A model generated the notes under the pieces. It made no database searches. It was not told the DNA's origin and worked only from the letters and a program-made list of their open reading frames with translations. The position numbers and the translations under genes are program-made. DNA of 64,000 bases. Origin: Lysobacterales bacterium PRO7. Lineage in GTDB: Bacteria > Pseudomonadota > Gammaproteobacteria > Xanthomonadales > Rhodanobacteraceae. Where the stretch lies: positions 1 to 64,000 of the forward strand of contig QWHH01000012.1 in the NCBI GenBank assembly GCA_021404785.1. The letters are read 5' to 3'. Below are positions 1 through 9,380 of the stretch, one piece after another (position 1 is the stretch's first letter; each line of letters opens with the position of its first letter).

Positions 1-152
1 CTCCGGCAAGAACGGCACCGGAAGATGTTGGGGAGGTGGCTCAAAATTGGATGCAAAACCCTATGAAACCTGGCTCAGTTCTGTGTGCAAATCAACAGAC
101 CGAAACGCAGGCGCTGTGGTAGTTTAGGCGATCCAATTCGCCGGACTACTGC

Positions 153-1619
153 ATGGATTCGCAACTGCGCCGCACCAAGATCATCGCCACGCTCGGCCCC
201 GCCACCGATGCGCCGGGCGTGCTCGCGCGCATTCTCGAAGAAGGCGTCGATGTGGTGCGCCTGAATCTGTCGCATGGCGCTGCCGACGATCACCGCAAGC
301 GCTGTGAAGCCGCCCGTGCCGAAGCCGCCAAGCTCGGCCGCGAGGTCGGCGTGCTGGCCGACCTGCAAGGCCCGAAGATCCGCATCACGAAATTCGCGTC
401 CGCGCCGGTAATGCTCGAGCCCGGCCAGCCCTTTGCGCTGGAATGCGACGCCAACGCCGCGCCCGGCGATGCGCGTCGCGTCGGCGTGGGTTACCTCGGC
501 CTGTACAACGACGTGAAAGAGGGTGACACCCTGTTGCTCGACGATGGCCTGATCGCGCTCGGGGTGGATCGCGTCGACGGTACTACGATTCACACCACGG
601 TGAAGGTTGGCGGCGCGCTATCCGACCGCAAGGGCATCAATCGCCTCGGCGGTGGTCTTTCGCTGGCCGCGCTCGCGGAGAAGGACAAGAACGACATCAA
701 GCTCGCGGCGCAGCTCGGCGCGGACTTCCTCGCCGTGTCGTTCGCCAAGTCCGCCGCCGACATGATCGAAAGCCGCAAGTTGCTGCGTGCTGCCGGCGGC
801 AGCGCGGCCCTGGTCGCCAAGATCGAGCGCGCCGAGGCGATTGCGGTGCTCGGCGAGATCATCGACGCCTCCGATGCGGTGATGGTCGCGCGCGGCGACC
901 TCGGCGTGGAGATCGGCGATGCCGAACTGCCCGGCATCCAGAAAAAAATCATTCGCGAGGCGCTGTCACGCAACAAGGCCGTGATCACCGCCACGCAAAT
1001 GATGCAATCGATGGTCGAGTCGCCGATCCCGACGCGCGCCGAAGTGCTGGATGTCGCCAATGCCGTGCTCGACGGCACCGACGCGGTGATGCTGTCGCAG
1101 GAAACCGCGGCCGGCAAGCATCCGGACAAGGCGGTCGCGGCGATGCGCCGCGTGTGCCTGGGAGCCGAACACCAGTTCGACACCACCGAGCGCTACAAGC
1201 CCGGCGTGCGCAAGTTCGAACGCACCGACCAGGCCGTGGCGATGGCAGCGATGTTTCTTTCCGCGCAGGTCGAGCCGCGCGCGATCGTGGCGCTGACCGA
1301 ATCCGGTGCCACCGCGCAGTGGCTGTCGCGTTTTCGCTCGCCAGTGCCGATTTACGCCTTGTCGCGGCGCCAGGCCGCGCTGCGGCGCATGTTGTTGCTG
1401 CGCGACGTGTTTCCGGTCGAGTTCGACCCGCATGGCGTGGATGCCGCGCACGCGGCAAAAGCCGCGATCCAGCATTTGTACAATCAATCGCGCCTGAGTG
1501 AAGGCGACCGCGTCATCCTCACCCACGGCGACCACACCGGCCAGCGTGGCGGCACGAACACGCTCAAGCTGTTGGGCGTCGGTGCGGGCGGCGTGGCGGA
1601 AGGGTTGGGGGATTTGTAG
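153..1619 (+). CDS. pyk: Pyruvate kinase
   Basis: Converts phosphoenolpyruvate and ADP to pyruvate and ATP, the last step of glycolysis, in the cytosol. The 488-residue protein has the full family layout. The N-terminus carries the RRTKIIATLGPAT start and the RLNLSHG motif, followed by ADLQGPKIRI. The active-site stretch contains KIERAEA, MVARGDLGVE and TATQMMQSM...PTRAE, and a C-terminal allosteric-type domain follows. Length is normal for a bacterial enzyme. The ATG at 153 is the first one ahead of the conserved N-terminus. It lies just upstream of a small secreted-protein gene and an aldolase gene, which suggests a glycolytic cluster. The 152 bases before it hold nothing I can identify. 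Confidence 0.97.
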   Translation: MDSQLRRTKIIATLGPATDAPGVLARILEEGVDVVRLNLSHGAADDHRKRCEAARAEAAKLGREVGVLADLQGPKIRITKFASAPVMLEPGQPFALECDANAAPGDARRVGVGYLGLYNDVKEGDTLLLDDGLIALGVDRVDGTTIHTTVKVGGALSDRKGINRLGGGLSLAALAEKDKNDIKLAAQLGADFLAVSFAKSAADMIESRKLLRAAGGSAALVAKIERAEAIAVLGEIIDASDAVMVARGDLGVEIGDAELPGIQKKIIREALSRNKAVITATQMMQSMVESPIPTRAEVLDVANAVLDGTDAVMLSQETAAGKHPDKAVAAMRRVCLGAEHQFDTTERYKPGVRKFERTDQAVAMAAMFLSAQVEPRAIVALTESGATAQWLSRFRSPVPIYALSRRQAALRRMLLLRDVFPVEFDPHGVDAAHAAKAAIQHLYNQSRLSEGDRVILTHGDHTGQRGGTNTLKLLGVGAGGVAEGLGDL

Positions 1620-1628
1620 GAGATCAGC

Positions 1629-2105
1629 ATGAACAGACTATCGATCATCGTCATTGTGGCCTTGTGCGCGGGCAGCGCGCTCGCCGCCGAAAACGTGAAG
1701 AAGGTGTCGCCGCAGGATCTTGCTCGCTACTGGTTGCTCGAATCCAAGACCGCGCAGCAGGCCAACATCCCGTGGCGCGGCAAGAACCTGAACGCACCAA
1801 CGTGCGCGGCGGTGGCCTACACGATCGGCAACGACGGGCGTACGCGCGACGTGACTTTGGAAAAAATTGTCCCCGATGGCGACCTCGGCAAGACCGCGGT
1901 CGACGTGGTTTCGCACATGCGCTTTGCGGCCACGGCGCAAAACGCGAGCCGCCTGCCGGTGCGCACCTACGTGGCGATGCCGTTCAATTTGCCGGACGCG
2001 AATGCGCCGAGTGCCGCCGACCGCGCCAGGCGCGAGCAGGCGCTGGCCGCCTGCAAGCTCAGCGGCTACGGCAACGACAATGACGTCGTGATTCCGGTGC
2101 GCTGA
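1629..2105 (+). CDS. Secreted TonB C-terminal-like protein
   Basis: A 158-residue protein with a clear signal peptide (residues about 1-19, cleaved near ALA-AE), so it is probably periplasmic. The rest resembles a TonB C-terminal or energy-transducer fold (CAAVAYTIGNDGRTRDVTLEK, then a pattern of partner residue changes ending in MRF). There is no membrane anchor after the signal peptide, so it is not a classical TonB. It starts 10 bases after the pyruvate kinase stop and is likely co-transcribed with it, although no functional link to glycolysis is evident. Function unknown. The domain call is by resemblance only. Confidence 0.75.
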   Translation: MNRLSIIVIVALCAGSALAAENVKKVSPQDLARYWLLESKTAQQANIPWRGKNLNAPTCAAVAYTIGNDGRTRDVTLEKIVPDGDLGKTAVDVVSHMRFAATAQNASRLPVRTYVAMPFNLPDANAPSAADRARREQALAACKLSGYGNDNDVVIPVR

Positions 2106-2205
2106 TCGCACGGCGGATTCCGGCTCGCGCCCGCGCAGCGCCGGGACTATACTTCGCGGTTCAAACTACGGGCGGCGCTGGGCTGCCCGGTCCGCGGAGT
2201 CAGTC

Positions 2206-3216
2206 ATGAGCATCGAACAACTCGAATCCATCGCCCAGGCGATGGTTGCGCCCGGCAAGGGCATCATCGCGATCGACGAATCCACGAACACGATCGCCAA
2301 ACGCTTCGCCGCGGTGAATGTGCCGAACAGCGAGGAAAACCGCCGCGCCTACCGCGAAATGCTGCTGACCGCGCCGAACCTTGGCGAGCACATCTCCGGT
2401 GCGATCCTGTACGACGAGACCCTGCGCCAGTCGACCAAGGCCGGGGTGCCGTTCACCAAGGTCATGATGGACAACGGCATCTTGCCCGGCATCAAGGTGG
2501 ACAAGGGCCCGCAACCGCTGGCCGGATTTCCGGGCGAGGTCGTCACCGAAGGCCTGGATGGCTTGCGCGAGCGTCTGAACGAATACGCCAAGCACGGCGC
2601 GAAGTTCGCCAAGTGGCGCGCGGTCATCACCATTGGCGACGACATGCCGACCGGCACCTGCATCGAGGCGAACTGCCACGCGCTCGCGCGCTACGCCGCG
2701 CTGTGCCAGGAAGCCGGCATCGTGCCCATGGTCGAGCCCGAAGTGTTGATGGACGGCGCGCACGATATCGAGGAATGTTTCGAGGTGACCGAGGCGACGC
2801 TGCGTTCGCTGTTCGGTTCGCTGTATGAGCACAACGTCATGCTGGAGGGCACCATCCTCAAGGCCAGCATGGTGCTTTCCGGCAAGAGTTGCGCCACCCA
2901 GGCCGACGTGGACGAAGTCGCCGAAGCGACGGTGCGTTGCCTCAAGGCGTCGGTGCCGGCGTCGATTCCGGGCATCGTGTTCCTGTCCGGAGGCCAATCC
3001 GATGAACAGGCCACCGCGCATCTCAACGCCATGAACCAGATCGGCCCGCATCCCTGGCCGTTGTCCTTCAGTTATGGCCGCGCGATGCAGTCGGCCGCGC
3101 TGCAGCTGTGGGCCAAGGACATGGCCAAGAACTTTGCCGCAGCTCAGAAGACGGTGTCACAGCGCGCGAGAGAGAACGGACTCGCTGCGCTCGGGCAGTG
3201 GCAGAAAGCGGCCTGA
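2206..3216 (+). CDS. fba: Fructose-bisphosphate aldolase, class I
   Basis: Cleaves fructose 1,6-bisphosphate to the two triose phosphates by a Schiff-base mechanism. The 336-residue protein aligns throughout with animal-type class I aldolases: GKGIIAIDEST near residues 18-27, KVMMDNGILPGIKVDKG around 85-101, and EGTILKASMVLSG with the likely Schiff-base lysine at 219. The C-terminal SGGQSDEQAT and the YGRAMQ region are also present. Class I enzymes of this type are usual in Xanthomonadales. The gene is separated from the preceding one by 100 bases and ends in a strong terminator shared with the convergent gene. Confidence 0.95.
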   Translation: MSIEQLESIAQAMVAPGKGIIAIDESTNTIAKRFAAVNVPNSEENRRAYREMLLTAPNLGEHISGAILYDETLRQSTKAGVPFTKVMMDNGILPGIKVDKGPQPLAGFPGEVVTEGLDGLRERLNEYAKHGAKFAKWRAVITIGDDMPTGTCIEANCHALARYAALCQEAGIVPMVEPEVLMDGAHDIEECFEVTEATLRSLFGSLYEHNVMLEGTILKASMVLSGKSCATQADVDEVAEATVRCLKASVPASIPGIVFLSGGQSDEQATAHLNAMNQIGPHPWPLSFSYGRAMQSAALQLWAKDMAKNFAAAQKTVSQRARENGLAALGQWQKAA

Positions 3217-3240
3217 AGAACCACTTGCGAGATGCGTGAC

Positions 3241-3265
3241 AAAACGGGCGCCTCGCGCCCGTTTT
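3241..3265. terminator. Bidirectional intrinsic terminator
   Basis: Perfect hairpin: ACGGGCGC, loop CTC, GCGCCCGT. It is flanked by an A-run on the left and a T-run on the right. It lies between the convergent aldolase gene and the SCO gene and can serve both strands. Confidence 0.85.
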
Positions 3266-3267
3266 TG

Positions 3268-3837
3268 TTATGGCGCCGCAGCCAACTTCTTCGCCGCCGC
3301 CACGAAATCCGCATCGACGCCGTCCATCTTCTCGGACCGCGCGATGATGCGGCCTTGCCCATCGAGCAGGATCAGCACCGAGGTGTGGTTGAAATCGCCG
3401 TCGGGCAGAGCGCGATACTGGATGTCGAGCGCAGCCGCGAGCTGGCGCACGCTCGCCGCATCCGCGTGCGCGAACGTCCATGTTGTTGCGTCGATCTTGC
3501 GCTTGCCGAATGTTTCCTTCAATTTCGCCGGCGTGTCGTGGGCCGCATCGAAACTGACCATCAGCACCGGCAGCTTCGTGTGACCGCCATCGCTGATCGC
3601 GTTTTGCGTGCGCTTGAGCTCTTCGATGATGAGCGGGCACATGAACTGGCACGAAGTGTAGAACATGCTCACGAGTTGCGGCTTGCCGGCGCGGTCGGCG
3701 AGTTGGAACGCTCGGTTGTCCTGGTCGCTCAGCGCGATCGGCAGGCGATAGACGGAATGGCCGGGCAGTTCGGCAGCGCGCGCGGGCACGATACCGGCAA
3801 AGACGAGCGTGATTGCGAGCAAGCGGATGAAATTCAT
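3268..3837 (-). CDS. SCO1/SenC-family copper protein
   Basis: A 189-residue thioredoxin-fold protein with a signal peptide (residues 1-21, ending ARA-AE). It carries the SCO copper motif CxxxC at Cys63 and Cys67 (TSCQFMCP) and the third ligand His151 (DFNHTS). SCO proteins deliver copper or reduce thiols during assembly of copper centres, classically CuA of cytochrome oxidase. Here it is the last gene of a nirK-nirV-SCO operon, overlapping nirV by 4 bases, so a role in copper supply to the nitrite reductase is a reasonable inference. The ATG at 3837 was chosen because it begins the signal peptide. The open frame extends further upstream but without a plausible leader. Confidence 0.9.
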   Translation of the reverse strand: MNFIRLLAITLVFAGIVPARAAELPGHSVYRLPIALSDQDNRAFQLADRAGKPQLVSMFYTSCQFMCPLIIEELKRTQNAISDGGHTKLPVLMVSFDAAHDTPAKLKETFGKRKIDATTWTFAHADAASVRQLAAALDIQYRALPDGDFNHTSVLILLDGQGRIIARSEKMDGVDADFVAAAKKLAAAP

Positions 3838-4622
3838 GGCGTGGCTCCTGAAGCCGTGGCGCGGGCACAGCGAAAACCGAGGTTGACCGTGGTGTCGGCG
3901 GCCTTGAGCGCGGACAGCATGGCCACGCGCATCAGCACCGCGTAGTTGTCGCGGTCGCGCAGGTTGAGCGCGCCAGCGCCGCAGAACTTGAGCCGGTCCG
4001 GATCGTTCTGGTCGCGACTGTCGCTGGCTACCAGCAGCGCGTTGAAATCGTCCGTCCATTCCCAGACCAGTCCATGCAGGTCGCGCACGCCGTAGAAATT
4101 CGCTTCGCCGCCCACGCGCGCGACGGCCGCGTTGGATGGTCGCGAATACCAGTTGAGGATGCGCTCGCGCCAGGCCGGATCGCTGCGCGCATCGGCATGC
4201 GTGGCATCCGCTGCGGCGGCGAATTCCCATTCGTTCCAGCTCGGCAGGCGCGCGTTTTCGCTGGCGCAGAAGGCCTGCGCGGCGAACCAGCTCACCTGTG
4301 TCACCGGTTGATCGGGCTGCGCTTCGGCGCCGAGCGTCGTCGCCGATTGCCAGCTCGCGAGGTAGCGCGATTCAGCGAAAATCGGCGCGACGTTGCCGCG
4401 CTGCCACTGCGGATGCGTTTTTACGAAGGCGAGAAACTGCGCATTCGTCACCGGCTCGCGACGCAACGCGAACGGGGCGATGATCGTGTCCGCGCCTTTG
4501 GCATCTGCCGGCAACACGCTGGCGAAACGTCCGCCCGGCAGCGCGGCGTACTCGGCCGCCGGCATGGTACCGGCGGCGAGCATGGCGGCGCATGCAAACG
4601 TGGTGCGCAAGAACGCCATCAA
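3834..4622 (-). CDS. nirV: NirV-like protein, formylglycine-generating enzyme (SUMF1) fold
   Basis: A 262-residue protein with a signal peptide (residues 1-22) and an FGE-sulfatase/SUMF1-type domain: PGGRF near the start, [39 protein letters not shown], a tryptophan-rich [12 protein letters not shown] and a final GFRCAR. Proteins of this fold encoded directly after nirK are known as NirV. Their exact role in nitrite reduction is not settled. It overlaps nirK by 4 bases upstream and SCO by 4 bases downstream, so translation is likely coupled. I cannot confirm that the two catalytic cysteines of true formylglycine-generating enzymes are present, so sulfatase activation should not be assumed. 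Confidence 0.88.
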   Translation of the reverse strand: MMAFLRTTFACAAMLAAGTMPAAEYAALPGGRFASVLPADAKGADTIIAPFALRREPVTNAQFLAFVKTHPQWQRGNVAPIFAESRYLASWQSATTLGAEAQPDQPVTQVSWFAAQAFCASENARLPSWNEWEFAAAADATHADARSDPAWRERILNWYSRPSNAAVARVGGEANFYGVRDLHGLVWEWTDDFNALLVASDSRDQNDPDRLKFCGAGALNLRDRDNYAVLMRVAMLSALKAADTTVNLGFRCARATASGATP

Positions 4623-6109
4623 TGTTCCGCCTTGGCCGTCTGCGCTGGTTCGGCGCGGGCCTTGGCCACTTCCGCCGCCTCGATGCGCCCGCCCGGATTG
4701 CCCCAGCTGTTGAGCACGAAGGTGAGGATGTTCGCGACCTCGTCGTCGTTGAGCTGGGTCATCGGCGGCATCACCGAGTTGTAGTCCTTGCCGTTGACCT
4801 TGACCGGGCCGGACAAGCCATGCAGCACGATGCGCATGGTCTGTTTCGGGTCGGCGGCAATCAGACTCGACTTGGCGAGCGGCGGAAACACGCCGGGCAG
4901 GCCTTCGCCGTTGGCCTGGTGGCAGACCGAACAGGTGCCCGTGAACAACTGCTGGCCTGCCTTGATCTGCTCTTCTTTCGTCAGCTTGCCGGCGGCAGCG
5001 GCCTTCGTTGCCTGTGTCACCGCGGCGAGGTTCGGTTCGGCGCGGTCGCCCAGGTACACCGAGTCGACTTCCTTGCCCGAGTACACGGTCTTGTTCTCCG
5101 GCCCGTCCACTTTCAGGATCGCCAACGCACCCTTGTTGAACGCGCGAAAGATCGAGTGGTCGACCAGCACGTAGCTGCCCGGTACTTCGGTGTGGAACTC
5201 CACCATCGCTGCGCCGCCGGCCGGAATCAACGTGGTCTGTACGTTGTGCTGCTCGACGGTGCCGCCTTCCGGTCGCACGGTATCGAAAATCTCGCCGATC
5301 ACGTGGAAGCTCGACACCAGGTTCGGGCCGCCGTTGCCGACGAACAGGCGCACGGTTTCGCCGGTCTTTGCGGTAATCGCCTTGTCGCCGGTGAGCGCGC
5401 CTTCGGCGCCATTGAACAACACATAGGTTGGCTTCTCGTCGATGGCTCGTTCCATGTCGAACGGCTGATGGCCTTTTTCGCGGTACTTGCCGGTGGTGTA
5501 GAAATCGCCCTGCATGACGTAGTACTCATGATCCACGGGCGCCAGGCCTTCCGGCGGTTCGATCAGGATCAACCCGTACATGCCATTGGCGATATGCATG
5601 CCTACCGGCGCGGTTGCGCAGTGGTAGACGTACAGGCCTTGGTTCAACGCCTTGAACGTGAACTGCGATTGGTGCCCGGGTGCGGTGAAGCTCGACGCGG
5701 CGCCGCCGCCCGGCCCGGTCACGCCGTGCAGGTCGATGTTGTGCGGCATCTTGCTGTTCGGATGGTTCTTCAGGTGGAACTCGACCGTGTCGCCCTGGCG
5801 CACGCGGATGAAGCTGCCCGGCACGGTGCCGCCGAAGGTCCAGAACGTGTAGGTCACGCCTTCTGAAATCGGCAATTCCTTTTCGATGACCTCCAGTTCC
5901 ACGATCACCTTGGCCGGATAATTGCGCAGCGTCGGCGCCGGCACGTTCGGTGGACTGGTCAGCACGGCATGGATCGGATCGCCGCGCGGCGGACCGAAAT
6001 CGCCGTGGATGTAGTTGCTCGGCGAAGAGCCGGCATCATCGGCCAGCGCGTAGCCGGCGCAGCCGAAAAACCCGGCGACAATGCCCAGTGCGAACACGAG
6101 TGGTTTCAT
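4619..6109 (-). CDS. nirK: Copper nitrite reductase with C-terminal cytochrome c domain
   Basis: Periplasmic reduction of nitrite to nitric oxide. The 496-residue protein has a signal peptide (1-23), two cupredoxin domains (about 45-335) and a C-terminal class I cytochrome c domain (about 380-470). Visible ligands: His123, Asp126 and His128 in PHNIDLHG; His163, Cys164, His172 and Met177 in the [18 protein letters not shown] stretch; His269; and His318 in VDHSIF. The C-to-H spacing of eight residues fits class II (AniA-like) enzymes. Haem attaches at Cys393-Cys396-His397. Such three-domain NirKs carry their own electron-entry haem. The ATG at 6109 starts the signal peptide. An FNR-type box lies about 70 bases upstream. 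Confidence 0.96.
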   Translation of the reverse strand: MKPLVFALGIVAGFFGCAGYALADDAGSSPSNYIHGDFGPPRGDPIHAVLTSPPNVPAPTLRNYPAKVIVELEVIEKELPISEGVTYTFWTFGGTVPGSFIRVRQGDTVEFHLKNHPNSKMPHNIDLHGVTGPGGGAASSFTAPGHQSQFTFKALNQGLYVYHCATAPVGMHIANGMYGLILIEPPEGLAPVDHEYYVMQGDFYTTGKYREKGHQPFDMERAIDEKPTYVLFNGAEGALTGDKAITAKTGETVRLFVGNGGPNLVSSFHVIGEIFDTVRPEGGTVEQHNVQTTLIPAGGAAMVEFHTEVPGSYVLVDHSIFRAFNKGALAILKVDGPENKTVYSGKEVDSVYLGDRAEPNLAAVTQATKAAAAGKLTKEEQIKAGQQLFTGTCSVCHQANGEGLPGVFPPLAKSSLIAADPKQTMRIVLHGLSGPVKVNGKDYNSVMPPMTQLNDDEVANILTFVLNSWGNPGGRIEAAEVAKARAEPAQTAKAEH

Positions 6110-6176
6110 GGTTGGACCCCAGAATGTAGCCGTTTGGCCGATGTCAGTATCTAACAATGTGGTGGATTCCAGCGAC

Positions 6177-6190
6177 TTGATTCCGGTCAA
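6177..6190 (-). promoter_or_regulatory. FNR/ANR-type box, nirK side
   Basis: TTGATTCCGGTCAA matches 9 of 10 positions of TTGAT-N4-ATCAA. Its centre is about 74 bases before the nirK start, a spacing that fits a class II activator site plus a short leader. The regulator is probably the FNR-type protein encoded at 9701-10459. Confidence 0.75.
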
Positions 6191-6226
6191 GCGTTCGGCG
6201 TGTTTTTCCTGCGACGCAACATGAAT

Positions 6227-6240
6227 TTGACATGGATCAA
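6227..6240 (+). promoter_or_regulatory. FNR/ANR-type box, porin side
   Basis: TTGACATGGATCAA matches 9 of 10 consensus positions. Its centre is about 72 bases before the porin start, nearly the same distance as the other box from nirK. The divergent region therefore holds one box per direction. Confidence 0.75.
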
Positions 6241-6305
6241 GGTAGGCGGGACGCGCGCGGCGAAACTGCCAATGCCGCGGCGCGGTGCCGCCTTGGGGGT
6301 CGACT

Positions 6306-7505
6306 ATGTCCATCCGTAAAAATGCCTTGTTTGGAGCCATTCTCCTGGCGATGTTGCCGGTCGGAGCCATGGCCCAATCCGCGCCTGATGGCGTGGCCCA
6401 GAGCCGGCCGGTCGTCGAGTTGCGCTACCGCTACGAATCTGTCGATGATGCTGCATTTGCACAAGATGCGAACGCAAGCACCGTGCGCCTGCGCCTTGGC
6501 TATCGCTGGGCCTTCGCGCCGGGCTGGCGCGCGGTTGTTTCCGGCGACCGCGTACAGGCACTGGGCAGCGCGCATTACAACAGCACGGCGAACGGCAAGA
6601 CGCAGTACCCGACCGTGGCCGATCCGCAATCCAGCGAATTCCACGAGGCCTATGTCGGCTACGCGAACGACGCGTTCGAGGGCGCGCTCGGCCGCCAGAT
6701 CGTAGCGTTCGACAACCAGCGCTTCTTCGGCAATGTCGGCTGGCGCCAGAACGAGCAGACCTTCGATGCGCTGGCGTTGCGTTATGCGTTTGATGGCGGG
6801 CCGGTCGTGCGTTACGCCTACCTTGATCGTGTGCAGCGCGTGTTCGGCAACGCCAATCCCAATCCGCTGCTGCGCGCGTGGGACTTGAACGCAAACCTGC
6901 TCAACATCGCGCAGGCGCTGCCGCTGGGCACGCTTGTCGGTTACGCGTACCTCGTGCGCAATGACACGGTGGCTACCGCATCCACGCGCACGTTCGGCGC
7001 GCGCTGGACCGGAACGCAAACCGCTGGCGAAGCGAAATTCGGCTGGACGCTCGAGTACGCCCATCAGAACGACTATGCGAACAACCCGGCATCGCAGAGC
7101 GCCGATTACCGCCTGATCGAGCCGACGCTGACTTGGCGTGGCGTCACGTTCAAGGCCGGCGACGAGGTCATGGGCGGCAATGGCAACTACGGATTCGCCA
7201 CTCCCTTCGCGACGCTCCACGCCTTCGACGGCTGGGCCGACCGTTTCCTCACCACGCCGATCGACGGCATCGACGACCGCTACCTCGGCGCGAACGGGAA
7301 TATCGGCAAGGCCGCATGGACGCTGGTTTGGCACGATTTCCACGCCGACCGCGGCGGACGCGCCTACGGCACCGAAGCGGACGCCATGCTGACGTATCCG
7401 TTGGCCAGGGGCCTGACTGGATTGCTCAAATTCGCCGATTACCGCAGCGACGGGTTCAGCACGAACGAACGCAAGGTCTGGGCGGGACTCGAATACAAGT
7501 TTTAA
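6306..7505 (+). CDS. Alginate-export-family outer membrane porin
   Basis: A 399-residue protein with a signal peptide (residues 1-24, AMA-QS) and alternating beta-strand pattern throughout ([32 protein letters not shown]...). It ends in an aromatic residue (EYKF) as outer membrane barrels do. The composition and motifs resemble the Alg_E (alginate export) porin family, members of which are often found beside denitrification genes. Substrate unknown. Nitrite, nitrate or an organic anion is possible. The start at 6306 begins the signal peptide. A further in-frame ATG lies 21 bases upstream. An FNR-type box upstream suggests anaerobic induction together with nirK. Confidence 0.8.
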   Translation: MSIRKNALFGAILLAMLPVGAMAQSAPDGVAQSRPVVELRYRYESVDDAAFAQDANASTVRLRLGYRWAFAPGWRAVVSGDRVQALGSAHYNSTANGKTQYPTVADPQSSEFHEAYVGYANDAFEGALGRQIVAFDNQRFFGNVGWRQNEQTFDALALRYAFDGGPVVRYAYLDRVQRVFGNANPNPLLRAWDLNANLLNIAQALPLGTLVGYAYLVRNDTVATASTRTFGARWTGTQTAGEAKFGWTLEYAHQNDYANNPASQSADYRLIEPTLTWRGVTFKAGDEVMGGNGNYGFATPFATLHAFDGWADRFLTTPIDGIDDRYLGANGNIGKAAWTLVWHDFHADRGGRAYGTEADAMLTYPLARGLTGLLKFADYRSDGFSTNERKVWAGLEYKF

Positions 7506-7514
7506 GCGCGTGCC

Positions 7515-7919
7515 TCAACCGGCGAAGCGCGTGAAGATTCCCCGCGGATCGTGCGCGATCGCGATGCTGACGATGAAAAGGAATACCGCGAGCGCGGCGA
7601 CAAAGTAAACCGCGCGGCTCGCGCGCGAGCGCCCGCGCCGCAGCGCAAACACCCCGAGCACGATGTAGACCACCAGCAGCAGCACTTTGGCGGTGAGCCA
7701 GGATTGCACGAACGGATACTGGTGCAGGATCAACGTCAGCAGCACGGCCGCCGTGAGCAGGGTCGTGTCGATGAGGTAGGAAAGATACTTCAGCGCCGGA
7801 TGGTAGACGCCATTGGATCCGGCCAACATCATCGTTCCGCGCAGCGCGAACAGGCTGCCGGAGAGGACGACGCAGGCGATGTGCAGGAATTTTATTTGCG
7901 GATAAAACGCGATGAGCAT
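7515..7919 (-). CDS. SirB-family membrane protein
   Basis: A 134-residue integral membrane protein with four predicted segments (about 5-25, 45-65, 75-95, 105-125). It carries features of the SirB family, such as FLHIACVVLSGSLFALRG near the start and a histidine in the first helix that could bind haem. The biochemical role of SirB proteins is not known. It follows nnrS on the minus strand by 7 bases and is presumably in the same transcript, which ties it to nitric oxide or anaerobic metabolism. Confidence 0.8.
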   Translation of the reverse strand: MLIAFYPQIKFLHIACVVLSGSLFALRGTMMLAGSNGVYHPALKYLSYLIDTTLLTAAVLLTLILHQYPFVQSWLTAKVLLLVVYIVLGVFALRRGRSRASRAVYFVAALAVFLFIVSIAIAHDPRGIFTRFAG

Positions 7920-7926
7920 TCGCGCA

Positions 7927-9225
7927 TTATCCGGGAATCCCGTCCCGGCGCGGAGTCGAATAGATCCACAAGCTTCGCAGCACCCACGGCGCGAAAGCGA
8001 TCACCCAGCCGAACGCGGCGATAACCAGCCACAGCGACGTATTGGCTGCCAGCTCCGCGCAGATGCGCGTCAGCACGACGCCTTGCAGCAGCGCAAACGT
8101 GAGCCAGGGAATCGCGCCCATCTGCAGTGGGCGTCCGGAATGGCCATGGGTGACACGCGTGACCATGGCCACCAGCATCGAGGCGAAGAATCCCACGGTA
8201 AGGGCGTGCACCGGCGCGCGGCCGAGCGTGAATTCGCCGGTCCAGCGCAAGATCAGGCTCTGCACGGTGAACAGCACGAAGGCCGTCGGCAGCCAGAGCA
8301 ACGCGATGTGCAATGCGGCCAGCAATCCGGGGCGCAGGCATTTCCACGGCTGCCAGCCGATCCAGTGATAGGCGAAAAATAGCGCGAGTGGCGCATCGAC
8401 GAGGAACATCAGGTCGTAGCGGTGCGCCAGTTCCAGGCCCTGGTGCGCAAGCAACAACGCCCACAGCACAGGCAGGCTCCAGGCCGGACGGAACGCACGA
8501 TACGAAGGCCCGACCACATTGCTGCTGAAGAACGGAACCATGCGGTGGCTGACCGTGAAGAAGATCGGCAGCAGCAGGCCGAAGGTTCCAACCTTGATGG
8601 AGACGATCGCGCACTGCCATGGCGCGCCGAGCACGAATGCAAGAAAGCACGCCAAGCCGAGGAATCCGAAACTCAACGCCGCGAAACACGACAACGCGTG
8701 GCGATCCTTCCACTGGTTTCGGCGCAATACACCACTGAGCGCGCGCAGGGCCATGAGCCAGCCGCCGAGCATCAATGCGAGTCCGGCGATCAGCACGGGT
8801 TTCAGGTTCAGCAAGCCGATGTGCGAAAGCAGGTAACCGCCGAACACGCCGGCGAAAACCGGAACGTAGGCGCGCTTGGGCAGCGCCGGTTGTCCCATCC
8901 AGCGCGGAAACACGGTAAGCAGGAAACCGAAGATGAACATCGCCAGCATGCCGTATTGCGTGAACACCGCGTGCGCCCAACCGGCATAGACCGGCGCGGC
9001 AGGAAACGCGTGGCCGAAGTATCCGGCGCCGAGGAAGCACGCCCACCACGTCATGGTGACGAGCAGCGCGGTGGCGCCGCCGAAGAACATCATGCGGTGC
9101 GGCGCGGCGGCGAGAATGCGCGGCAAATCGGCGAGCGAAGGAAAGCCGGCAGGGGCAGCGTTCGCCGCTCCTGCTGGCTGCCTGGGTCGGGATGGGAAGG
9201 ATCCCGATCCAATGCGCGTATCCAT
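7927..9225 (-). CDS. nnrS: NnrS-family haem-copper membrane protein
   Basis: A 432-residue polytopic membrane protein with about 12 hydrophobic segments. It shows NnrS-like features: a conserved AAPHRMMFFGG start, WWACFLGAGYFGHAFP, FTVSHRMVPFF in the centre and a histidine-rich MVTRVTHGHSGRP loop. NnrS proteins relieve nitrosative stress and often accompany nitrite reductases. Metal binding through conserved histidines is known for the family. The ATG at 9225 is preceded by GGAGG with 10-base spacing. Two FNR-type half-matched boxes lie upstream between this gene and the divergent small gene. Confidence 0.93.
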   Translation of the reverse strand: MDTRIGSGSFPSRPRQPAGAANAAPAGFPSLADLPRILAAAPHRMMFFGGATALLVTMTWWACFLGAGYFGHAFPAAPVYAGWAHAVFTQYGMLAMFIFGFLLTVFPRWMGQPALPKRAYVPVFAGVFGGYLLSHIGLLNLKPVLIAGLALMLGGWLMALRALSGVLRRNQWKDRHALSCFAALSFGFLGLACFLAFVLGAPWQCAIVSIKVGTFGLLLPIFFTVSHRMVPFFSSNVVGPSYRAFRPAWSLPVLWALLLAHQGLELAHRYDLMFLVDAPLALFFAYHWIGWQPWKCLRPGLLAALHIALLWLPTAFVLFTVQSLILRWTGEFTLGRAPVHALTVGFFASMLVAMVTRVTHGHSGRPLQMGAIPWLTFALLQGVVLTRICAELAANTSLWLVIAAFGWVIAFAPWVLRSLWIYSTPRRDGIPG

Positions 9226-9284
9226 GAACCCGATACCTCCGTGACTCGACGGGCGCAGCATGCTCCGTCGCAAACACCCGGGCC

Positions 9285-9298
9285 TTGACCTGTGTCAG
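9285..9298 (-). promoter_or_regulatory. Weak FNR/ANR-type box, nnrS side
   Basis: TTGACCTGTGTCAG keeps the TTGA...TCA core (7 of 10 positions). The centre is about 66 bases before the nnrS start, the same distance as the better boxes of this block keep from their genes. Confidence 0.5.
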
Positions 9299-9313
9299 GC
9301 GACTGCGGATCGT

Positions 9314-9327
9314 TTGATCGCGATCAG
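9314..9327 (+). promoter_or_regulatory. FNR/ANR-type box upstream of small gene
   Basis: TTGATCGCGATCAG matches 9 of 10 positions. Its centre is 60 bases before the GTG at 9381. A transcript starting 41 bases downstream would begin near 9362, after the ATG at 9351, which supports the GTG as the real start. Confidence 0.65.
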
Positions 9328-9380
9328 GGCGGCGCCCGGCGCGTCAGCGCATGCTGGCGCGCGTTTGCGGAGCGAATGAC

